NCBI RefSeq assembly: GCF_907165045.1
Contig: NZ_CAJRAU010000010.1
Coordinates: forward strand, 62,001-126,000
Direction: 5' to 3'
DNA: 64,000 nt
Source: Dyadobacter linearis
Lineage (GTDB): Bacteria > Bacteroidota > Bacteroidia > Cytophagales > Spirosomataceae
Shown here: positions 16,697 to 23,766 of the stretch, in pieces
Numbering within the stretch: position 1 is the stretch's first letter
Layout of the letters: each line of letters opens with the position of its first letter
Made by a program: the position numbers and the translations under genes
Notes under the pieces: model-generated
Told to the model about the DNA's origin: nothing
Seen by the model: the letters and a program-made list of their open reading frames with translations, nothing else
Database searches by the model: none

Positions 16697-16724
16697 CCAG
16701 CTATTCGCTGAATAGCTGGATTTT
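16697..16724 (+). terminator. Hairpin after the sigma/small-protein pair
   Basis: Perfect 10-bp stem CCAGCTATTC (16697-16706) with GAATAGCTGG (16710-16719), 3-base loop, followed by ATTTTG. It lies 22 bases after the small gene's stop. Confidence 0.6.
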
Positions 16725-16753
16725 GTCGTTGTTATCAGCTTTGATTCCTATTT

Positions 16754-17416
16754 ATGCTTAGACAGGAGCGGTTCAGACTATTTCTGGATTATTTTACCAA
16801 TAACTTCCCTGAACCTGAAACCGAATTACATTACAACAACCCGTACGAATTGCTGGTATCGGTGATATTGTCGGCACAATGCACAGACAAACGCGTAAAC
16901 ATCGTGACGCCGCCGCTTTTCGAGCGTTTTCCCATTCCTGAGGCGCTGGCCGCTTCCAATGCAGAAGAGGTTTTTACCTATATCCGCTCAATATCCTACC
17001 CAAACAATAAGAGTAAGCATTTGGTAGGAATGGCCCGGATGCTGGTCGAGCAATTTGGCTCAGAAGTGCCGGCTTCCGTGGATGAACTGCAAAAGCTGCC
17101 GGGCGTTGGTCGAAAGACAGCCAATGTAATTGCGTCGGTGATATTTAACCAGCCTGCAATGGCAGTCGACACGCACGTATTCCGCGTTTCGCATCGTTTG
17201 GGGCTCGTTCCTTCTACTGCGAAAACGCCGTTAAGTGTTGAGAAAATATTGGTAAAATATATTCCGAAACAGCTCGTTCATAAAGCGCATCACTGGCTGA
17301 TTTTGCACGGACGTTATATTTGCGTCGCCAGAAACCCGAAATGCGGCGTGTGCCCGTTATCTTCCTTTTGCAGATTCTACGAAAAAAATGTACTTATGGA
17401 AGTTTCGGCTTTGTGA
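16754..17416 (+). CDS. nth: Endonuclease III, DNA glycosylase/AP lyase
   Basis: A 220-residue base-excision repair enzyme for oxidised pyrimidines. The helix-hairpin-helix LPGVGRKTANV contains catalytic Lys121, and Asp139 sits in AMAVDTHVFRVSHRLG. The C-terminal [4Fe-4S] ligands are C190-x6-C197-x2-C200-x5-C206. All key residues and the length match E. coli Nth. Confidence 0.96.
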   Translation: MLRQERFRLFLDYFTNNFPEPETELHYNNPYELLVSVILSAQCTDKRVNIVTPPLFERFPIPEALAASNAEEVFTYIRSISYPNNKSKHLVGMARMLVEQFGSEVPASVDELQKLPGVGRKTANVIASVIFNQPAMAVDTHVFRVSHRLGLVPSTAKTPLSVEKILVKYIPKQLVHKAHHWLILHGRYICVARNPKCGVCPLSSFCRFYEKNVLMEVSAL

Positions 17417-17496
17417 TTGCAACCAATAACAGTTGCGCAGAGTCTATCGATGCAAGTAGTTAATCCCATTTAATTTAAAAGAAAGGAAGACAAGAA

Positions 17497-18348
17497 ATGA
17501 AGCGTACTTATTTAGCATTGTGTTTTTTACTTGCTATGGTGGCAGGTTTGTCAGGATGTATGAAATCCGACAACGAGGATGAGGAGAAAATGGCTGAGAA
17601 CGAGACTCAGATCCAGGAGTTTCTCGCAAAAGACAGCGCAGGATCTTCTGCGATAAAGGATAGTTCGGGTTTGTATTACATTATCAGGAAGTCAAATCCA
17701 AATGGTCAGCGGCCAAAGAGAGGGGACGGAGCGACTGTCAGGATCAATGGATATCTGTTGAATGGAACGAAGGTTTTATCAATCAAAGACGATTCGACAT
17801 TTACTTTTCCAGCGGAGGGATATTCGACCAATATCTTCGGTCTTGAGCGCGGAATATTCCTGATGAAAACGGGAGAAAAAGCTACTTTTCTTCTGCCTTA
17901 CACGTTGGCTTTTGGCAATGCAGAAAGAGTAAACATCCCTGCTTATTCTGTGATCAGACTTGAAATTGAATTTGTAAAAACCAGAACCGAAGTTCAGCAG
18001 ATCGACGATTTCCTGGCGAGGAAGCAATTTCCTGTCTCTGAGCGTACCAGCAGTAATTTGGTAATTATTAGAACCAACACGGTTACTGGGGATACGCTGG
18101 GTGTGGGCAAATCCGTCAGCGTTAAATACGTTGGAAAGTTCTTAGACGATTCGAAATTCGACGAAGGAACCATTGCAGTAACTACCGGCACTAACGGTGT
18201 GATTCCGGGATTCGACAGAGCAGTGCGAAGAATGAGGAAAACTGAAAAAGCGATTATCATTTTTCCGTCTTCTCTTGGATACGGAGCTAACGGTAACCCG
18301 AAGGTACCGCCTTACACGCCATTACAATTCGAGATCGAAATTCTGTAA
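17497..18348 (+). CDS. FKBP-type peptidyl-prolyl isomerase lipoprotein with two FKBP-like domains
   Basis: A 283-residue lipoprotein (signal ending LSGC, Cys21), so an envelope-located proline isomerase or chaperone. The first FKBP-like domain, about 55-155, contains GDGATVRINGYLLNGTKV and IPAYSVIRLEIEF. The second, about 170-283, contains GKSVSVKYVGKFLDDSKFD, GVIPGFDRAVRRM and the closing PPYTPLQFEIEIL. The second domain is closer to the canonical FKBP sequence. A purine-rich AAAGAAAGGAAG precedes the ATG. GldI, a gliding lipoprotein, is also an FKBP, but I see no basis to call this gene gldI. Confidence 0.88.
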   Translation: MKRTYLALCFLLAMVAGLSGCMKSDNEDEEKMAENETQIQEFLAKDSAGSSAIKDSSGLYYIIRKSNPNGQRPKRGDGATVRINGYLLNGTKVLSIKDDSTFTFPAEGYSTNIFGLERGIFLMKTGEKATFLLPYTLAFGNAERVNIPAYSVIRLEIEFVKTRTEVQQIDDFLARKQFPVSERTSSNLVIIRTNTVTGDTLGVGKSVSVKYVGKFLDDSKFDEGTIAVTTGTNGVIPGFDRAVRRMRKTEKAIIIFPSSLGYGANGNPKVPPYTPLQFEIEIL

Positions 18349-18363
18349 TACGCTAGTTAAGAG

Positions 18364-18403
18364 AAAAAGGCTGTTCGTGACCCGCTCATGAACAGCCTTT
18401 TTT
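18364..18403. terminator. Bidirectional terminator between FKBP and aminotransferase genes
   Basis: Perfect 13-bp stem (18364-18376 with 18390-18402), extendable by four weaker pairs, flanked by A and T tracts. The convergent aminotransferase stop codon lies in its right arm. Confidence 0.85.
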
Positions 18404-19523
18404 ATTTTTCAACCAATTCAATAATTACGTTGCTTATTTCTGTAACCTCTTGCTCCGTTAACTGAGATCCGGATGGAAGGCAAATACCATTTTCAAAAAG
18501 ATTTTCAGCCACATTTCCTCCAAAGTAGGGTGCTGATTTATAAAGTGGTTGTAAATGCATCGGTTTCCAGACCCGTCTGGATTCTATTCCTTTTTCGAAA
18601 AGAGCCAGTCTGATTTCTTCTGGCGCAACATTGGAAGTTAATTGCAATGCAGTCAGCCAGCGGTTTGAATATCCGCCTGCTGGTTCCTCCTGAAATGAAA
18701 TGCCGGGAATTGCAGCCAGGTACTGCTGATACCGATTGAAATTAGACCGGCGCGCTGCCACACGCTCATTCAGAACTTCCATTTGTCCGCGCCCGATACC
18801 TGCACAAACATTGCTCATCGCGTAATTATAGCCAGCCTCGGAATGCTGAAAATAAGTAGCCGGATCTTTCGCCTGCGTCGCTAAAAACCTGGCTTTATCC
18901 GTAAGCGTTTTAGAATCTGAAAGTAAAGCGCCACCGCCGGAAGTAGTGATTATTTTATTTCCATTAAAAGAAATAATCCCAGCTTTGCCGAAAGTGCCCA
19001 AATGCTTCCCTCTATACGTAGAACCCAGCGCCTCGGCTGCATCTTCTATCAATGCAATACCGTACTTGTCACAAATCGCCAGCAACTCATTCATTAAACA
19101 AGGCATTCCATACAAATGCACGCAGATCAATGCTTTTGGTTTTTGGTTACGCTTTATGTAATACGTTACCGCCGTTTCCAAAGCCTGTGGGCATATATTC
19201 CACGTTTTTGGTTCGCTATCGATGAAAACGGGCGTGGCGCCGAGATACAGAATCGGATTAGCAGTGGCAACGAAAGTCAGCGACTGGCAGAGTACAATAT
19301 CGCCTTTGCCTACACCTAATGCACACAATGCTAAATGAATAGCCGCTGTCCCGGAAGCCAGCGCAACCGCATATTTTGCATCGGTATATTGGGCTAGCTC
19401 ATTTTCAAAATGACCAATATTAGGTCCGGCAGGCGCGATCCAATTGCTATTAAACGCCTCTTGAACGTATTTCAATTCTCCACCGCCCATGTGTGGAGGC
19501 GACAGCCATATTCTGTAATTCAT
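18402..19523 (-). CDS. DegT/DnrJ/EryC1/StrS-family sugar aminotransferase (PglE-like)
   Basis: A 373-residue PLP enzyme that transfers an amino group to a nucleotide-linked keto sugar. Visible features are the ALASGTAAIHLAL phosphate-binding loop (about 55-67), EDAAEALGS (Asp161) and the Schiff-base Lys190 in SFNGNKIITTSGGG. The next two minus-strand genes upstream encode a NeuD/PglD-type acyltransferase and a PglC-type transferase. Together they resemble the later steps of di-N-acetylbacillosamine synthesis. The required 4,6-dehydratase (PglF type) is not in the window. Confidence 0.9.
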   Translation of the reverse strand: MNYRIWLSPPHMGGGELKYVQEAFNSNWIAPAGPNIGHFENELAQYTDAKYAVALASGTAAIHLALCALGVGKGDIVLCQSLTFVATANPILYLGATPVFIDSEPKTWNICPQALETAVTYYIKRNQKPKALICVHLYGMPCLMNELLAICDKYGIALIEDAAEALGSTYRGKHLGTFGKAGIISFNGNKIITTSGGGALLSDSKTLTDKARFLATQAKDPATYFQHSEAGYNYAMSNVCAGIGRGQMEVLNERVAARRSNFNRYQQYLAAIPGISFQEEPAGGYSNRWLTALQLTSNVAPEEIRLALFEKGIESRRVWKPMHLQPLYKSAPYFGGNVAENLFENGICLPSGSQLTEQEVTEISNVIIELVEK

Positions 19524-19532
19524 AGTATGTGG

Positions 19533-20120
19533 TTAATATGTTAAAATTCTGGCCGGGTTACCTGCGGCGGTAACATTATCCGGAACTGATTTGGTAACGA
19601 TGCTACCTGCGCCGATCATGCAGTTTTTTCCAATTGAAATATTAGGTAAAATAATGCAGCAGGCACCCAGCAACGTATTTTCACCAACTTTCACATTGCC
19701 GCAAAGCGTAGCCCGAGGCGCTACGTGCACGAAATCGCCGAGCTCGCATTCGTGTTCTACAATTGCTGCTGTATTGATAATTACATGCTTGCCAATCCGC
19801 GCATCTGCCTGGATAACTGCCTGTTGAAAAACCACAGAACCTTCCCCGATCATTACCGTGGAGTCGATAAATGCGCTTTCATGAATGAAATTGCTAAACT
19901 TATGACTTACTTTTTCTGCTATTAAGCGCCTTGCCGAATTGTCTCCTACCGCGACGATCAGCTCCTGTCCGGCAAAAATTTGCGGGTGGTAAGTGACTGT
20001 TGCCTGTTCAAAAAGAGCAGTATCCATTTGATCGTCGAAAATTGCTTCGACTGTTATTCCTGCATCAATCAGCATTCGGAAAATGACCTTCGAATGGCCG
20101 CCCGCTCCGTAGATCAGCAT
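19533..20120 (-). CDS. NeuD/PglD-family sugar acyltransferase
   Basis: A 195-residue left-handed beta-helix acyltransferase. The N-terminal MLIYGAGGHSKVIFRML forms the nucleotide-sugar-binding Rossmann part. The C-terminal half (about 90-190) is hexapeptide repeats such as IGKHVIINTAAIVEHECELGD and ending VTAAGNPARIL. PglD relatives use acetyl-CoA to N-acetylate UDP-4-amino sugars. It starts 1 base after the sugar transferase gene ends and 9 bases before the aminotransferase gene, so all three are one operon. Confidence 0.9.
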   Translation of the reverse strand: MLIYGAGGHSKVIFRMLIDAGITVEAIFDDQMDTALFEQATVTYHPQIFAGQELIVAVGDNSARRLIAEKVSHKFSNFIHESAFIDSTVMIGEGSVVFQQAVIQADARIGKHVIINTAAIVEHECELGDFVHVAPRATLCGNVKVGENTLLGACCIILPNISIGKNCMIGAGSIVTKSVPDNVTAAGNPARILTY

Positions 20121-20121
20121 A

Positions 20122-20691
20122 TCAGTTTCCTTTAAATTCGTCAGTTGGCAGGCCGGACAAAGGCTTTACATTTTTGCGGTCCAAAAGTTGGGAAAACGTC
20201 CGACCAAGAATTTCCAGATCCAGTTCTAGCGACAGATCCCGCACGTAAGCAACATCGTACTCAAATTTCTCCTGCCAGCTGATCTCATTTCGTCCATTCA
20301 CCTGCGCGAGGCCGGTAATGCCAGGCAAAACGGTGTGACGCTGCTTTTGAAACTCATTATACAAAGGAAGGTATTGCACCAAAAGCGGACGGGGGCCCAC
20401 AATGCTCATTTCACCACGCAACACATTCCAAAGCTGCGGGATCTCATCAAATGAAGTGATCCTCAGAATGCGGCCGAAGGCGGTAACTTCACCATTGTTA
20501 CGCATTGTCCTAAGTTTGACCAGCGTAAACAACTTCTCATTTAGTCCCGGCCGTTTTTGAAGAAAAAAGGGCCTCCCGCGCGAATCAATGCAGACAACGA
20601 GGGTTATTAAAACAAATAGCGGCAGCGAGATGAAGATCCCGGCTGCCGCTATTATCAAGTCTAAAATTCTCTTTCCTGATTTTTTATACAT
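20122..20691 (-). CDS. Phosphosugar (undecaprenyl-phosphate) transferase, PglC/WcaJ C-terminal type
   Basis: A 189-residue monotopic phosphoglycosyl transferase. It starts MYKKSGKRILDLIIAA, contains a re-entrant hydrophobic segment (about 11-33), and carries LVKLRTMRNNG, TSFDEIPQLWNVLRGEMS, SIVGPRPLL and PGITGLAQVNGRNE. The Asp-Glu pair in SFDEIPQ is the catalytic dyad of the family. It would load a sugar phosphate onto undecaprenyl phosphate to begin a glycan. The small PglC size (no extra membrane helices) suits bacillosamine-type substrates. The ATG at 20691 replaces an upstream TTG. Confidence 0.9.
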   Translation of the reverse strand: MYKKSGKRILDLIIAAAGIFISLPLFVLITLVVCIDSRGRPFFLQKRPGLNEKLFTLVKLRTMRNNGEVTAFGRILRITSFDEIPQLWNVLRGEMSIVGPRPLLVQYLPLYNEFQKQRHTVLPGITGLAQVNGRNEISWQEKFEYDVAYVRDLSLELDLEILGRTFSQLLDRKNVKPLSGLPTDEFKGN

Positions 20692-20703
20692 ATAAATCAA
20701 ACA

Positions 20704-23112
20704 CTAAAACAGTTCCGGATAAAGCTCGGGCTCCGCTTCGTGCATGATATTGTAAACAGTTTCAAAGATATCGTCCATATTAGGTTTCGAAAAATAATCA
20801 CCGTCCGAACCGTAAGGCGGGCGATGGTCTTTCGCGGAAATTGTCACCGGCGCCGAATCCAGCCAGCGGTACGCATTCTGCTTTTCAATAACCTGCTGCA
20901 TCATATAAGCTGATGCGCTGCCTGGCAGATCTTCATCGGCGAAGATAACCCTGCTCGTTTTTTTAATGGATTCAACAATGCTGCTGTTCACGTCAAATGG
21001 CAAAAGTGTCTGTACATCGATCACCTCAGCGTCGATCCCTACACTTTGCAATTGAGAAGCGGCCTCCATTACTATACGGCACATGGAGCCATAAGTAACG
21101 ATGGTCACATCATTTCCTTCCTTTAAAATTTCAGGTTGCCCCAACGGAATGCAGATTTCGGCGATATTATCGGGTAGAACCTCTTTTTGGCGATAAGAAT
21201 TAAGCGGCTCGACAATAAGCGCCGGATCGTCGCCCTTCATTAATGTATTGTAGAAACCGGCTGCCTGTGTAAAATTTCGAGGTACGATCACGTGCATGCC
21301 GCGCAAGCTGCTGAGCATGGTACCCATCGGAGAACCCGAGTGCCAGATACCTTCAAGCCGGTGACCTCTCGTGCGGACAATAAGCGGCGCTTTTTGCCCC
21401 CCAGCTGTCCGGTACCGGAGCGACGCAAGGTCGTCGGTTAATATGGAAAGTGCGTAATAAATATAGTCGAAATACTGGATCTCTACGATCGGCCGCAGCC
21501 CACGCATTGCCATTCCTATTCCCTGACCGATTATGGTCGTTTCGCGGATTCCGGTGTCGGTAATGCGCAGTTCGCCATATTTTTCCTGCAAACCTGCAAA
21601 ACCCTGGTTTACATCACCTATCATACCAATATCCTCTCCAATCGCAACCACTTTAGGGTCTCTCTCAAAAAGAGAATTGAAGTAAGTCCTGATAATTTCG
21701 CGACCGTCTACCGTAGGGCTGTTTTCCGAATATTCTGGTTTAATGCCTTCTACGTTTAAAGGAGAATCCTGGGTTTCGCTGTATAAATGTGTATTAAATC
21801 GCGCTTTGTTCTCTTTCAGGCTGTTTTTTAAAAATGCTTTCAGCGGACTTTTTACCGGCTCCGCTTCACTGCCCAATATCCGAAGCGTTTTGCGGATACT
21901 GGAAACCATATCCCGTCGCACAGGCAAATAGGTTTTGGAAAGATCATGGACCACATTGCTGAGTTCATCGGCAAACTGGCTCTCTTTCCCCGCTGTCTGA
22001 ATTAGCTGTATTGTTTCCAGGTATTCCTTATCAATATCTTTCCGATAAGCCTGCCATGCATTGTTACGCGACTGTGCCGCAACTTCCTTGGACTCTACTT
22101 CGATCTGTTCAAGTTCTTCGTCGGTAGCATATCCATTTTTCAATATCCAGTCCCGGAAACGCAAATTGCAGTCGCGCTCGACTTCCCAGTTCAGCCGCTG
22201 CTTGGATTTATAACGCTCGTGCGAGCCCGAGGTCGAATGCCCCTGAGGCTGAGTGAGTTCGGTTACGTGTACTAAGACCGGAACCTGCTCCTCGCGGCAG
22301 ATCCTGGTCGCTTTTTGGTAAGTCTCGATCAATGCAGGATAATCCCAGCCACTTACTGTGAATATCTCCATACCCGGCTCATCCTCATTACGTTGCATTC
22401 CTGCCAACGCTTTTGAAATACTTCCTTTTGTTGTCTGATATTCAATAGGAACTGAAATGCCATAACCATCGTCCCACACGGAAGTGAGCAGCGGGATTTG
22501 CAGTACTCCGGCTGCATTCATCGCCTCCCAGAACATCCCCTGAGAAGTGGAAGCGTCGCCGATCGTAGCAAATACAATCTCGTTTCCCTGACGCGAAAAA
22601 GTAGTTTGTCCGTGCAGTTGCTTATTGGCCCGGTATAATTTGGAAGCATAGGCAAGTCCTACCGCCCTGGGCATTTGCCCCGCAGTGGAGGATATATCGC
22701 AAACAGAATTGTAAAGTTTCGTCTGATCCAGCCAGCGCCCGTCTTCATCCAGCCAGCGTGTCGAAAAATGGCCGTTCATGGATCTTCCGCCTGTGTTAGG
22801 CTCGTGTTCGAGATCTGCATGCGCGTACATTTGCGCAAAAAACTGCTGCCAGGTAAGGTTACCCAAAGCAGCTTCAATCGTTTGGTCCCTGTAATAGCCG
22901 GATCTGAAATCACCCTGCCTGAAAGTCCTTGAAAGTGCGATCTGGGCCACTTCCTTACCGTCTCCAAAAATGCCAAATTTAGAACGACCTCCCATTGTAT
23001 CTTTCCGGCCCAGCAGACTTACCTGGCGACTCTCGCAAGCAAGGCGATAATCACTGATAATGTTTTCTTTACTCAAAATACCGGAGCCGGTCAAACTATC
23101 ATTCGGAAGCAT
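20704..23112 (-). CDS. 2-oxoacid dehydrogenase E1, alpha and beta subunits fused
   Basis: An 802-residue thiamine-diphosphate enzyme. The N-terminal half (about 1-400) is the E1-alpha domain with FATIGDASTSQGMFWEAMNAAG and VWDDGYGISVP, the ThDP/Mg motif. The C-terminal half (about 470-800) is the E1-beta domain with VVAIGEDIGMIGDVNQG, ITDTGIRETTIIGQGIGMAM and PDNIAEICIPLGQP. It probably decarboxylates branched-chain 2-oxoacids or pyruvate with an E2 encoded elsewhere; the fused form is common in Bacteroidetes. The ATG at 23110-23112 is chosen; the TTG/GTG-initiated extension of 32 residues looks non-coding. Confidence 0.9.
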   Translation of the reverse strand: MLPNDSLTGSGILSKENIISDYRLACESRQVSLLGRKDTMGGRSKFGIFGDGKEVAQIALSRTFRQGDFRSGYYRDQTIEAALGNLTWQQFFAQMYAHADLEHEPNTGGRSMNGHFSTRWLDEDGRWLDQTKLYNSVCDISSTAGQMPRAVGLAYASKLYRANKQLHGQTTFSRQGNEIVFATIGDASTSQGMFWEAMNAAGVLQIPLLTSVWDDGYGISVPIEYQTTKGSISKALAGMQRNEDEPGMEIFTVSGWDYPALIETYQKATRICREEQVPVLVHVTELTQPQGHSTSGSHERYKSKQRLNWEVERDCNLRFRDWILKNGYATDEELEQIEVESKEVAAQSRNNAWQAYRKDIDKEYLETIQLIQTAGKESQFADELSNVVHDLSKTYLPVRRDMVSSIRKTLRILGSEAEPVKSPLKAFLKNSLKENKARFNTHLYSETQDSPLNVEGIKPEYSENSPTVDGREIIRTYFNSLFERDPKVVAIGEDIGMIGDVNQGFAGLQEKYGELRITDTGIRETTIIGQGIGMAMRGLRPIVEIQYFDYIYYALSILTDDLASLRYRTAGGQKAPLIVRTRGHRLEGIWHSGSPMGTMLSSLRGMHVIVPRNFTQAAGFYNTLMKGDDPALIVEPLNSYRQKEVLPDNIAEICIPLGQPEILKEGNDVTIVTYGSMCRIVMEAASQLQSVGIDAEVIDVQTLLPFDVNSSIVESIKKTSRVIFADEDLPGSASAYMMQQVIEKQNAYRWLDSAPVTISAKDHRPPYGSDGDYFSKPNMDDIFETVYNIMHEAEPELYPELF

Positions 23113-23315
23113 AAGCGAAATTTTCTGGAAATAATCAGTAGTTAAATTACGTTTTTTTGAATGCAAGCCAAAATTAAGCAGGAAAATAATAATCCGCTGC
23201 CATACCACGATTCGCTGCCTTCTGTTAATATTGGTTAACGATTATTAAATTTAATTTTTAAGCATTAATCTTGTTTGCTAATTAGTTTTTCACCACTTAA
23301 TGTATAGTCAAAGTT

Positions 23316-23711
23316 ATGAAAGTATTTTTTTCAGCTCTGGTTCTATTGGTTGGCCTGACCACCGTTAGTTTCGCTCAGAAAGGTGTGCTAAAATTCAAAG
23401 AAGAAACGCATGCATTCGGTAAAGTGCCTCAGGGAACACCGGTAACGCACGAGTTTGTTTTTACCAACACAGGTACAGAGCCAGTAATTCTTTCCAATGT
23501 AACCGTATCTTGCGGATGTACAACACCGGTTTGGTCTAAAGACCCTGTACTTCCTGGAAAGACAGGATCAGTAAAAGCTACTTTTAATGCAGCAGCAGCA
23601 GGTTCTTTCAACAAACCTGTAACCGTTTTCAGTAATACCGAAGGCGGATCGATTACCTTATATCTGAAAGGTGAAGTGGTTCCAAAGGCTGCTAAGCCAG
23701 CTTCGAAGTAA
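23316..23711 (+). CDS. DUF1573 domain secreted protein
   Basis: A 131-residue protein with a signal peptide (about 1-20, VSFAQ). The rest is a single immunoglobulin-like DUF1573 domain: HAFGKVPQGTPVTHEFVFTNTG, VTVSCGCTTPVW and the closing ITLYLKGEV. The SCGCT motif is typical of the family. DUF1573 proteins are abundant exported proteins in Bacteroidetes with unknown function. Its own terminator follows. Confidence 0.9.
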   Translation: MKVFFSALVLLVGLTTVSFAQKGVLKFKEETHAFGKVPQGTPVTHEFVFTNTGTEPVILSNVTVSCGCTTPVWSKDPVLPGKTGSVKATFNAAAAGSFNKPVTVFSNTEGGSITLYLKGEVVPKAAKPASK

Positions 23712-23730
23712 TCTGATCAAAGAAATTGAG

Positions 23731-23759
23731 AGGCTGCCTGCATGGGCAGCCTTTTTTTG
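23731..23759. terminator. Terminator between DUF1573 and LptD-like genes
   Basis: Stem AGGCTGCC (23731-23738) with GGCAGCCT (23745-23752), 6-base loop, then a run of seven Ts. It is a strong rho-independent terminator for DUF1573; the convergent gene ends 8 bases later. Confidence 0.85.
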
Positions 23760-23766
23760 TGCCTGA

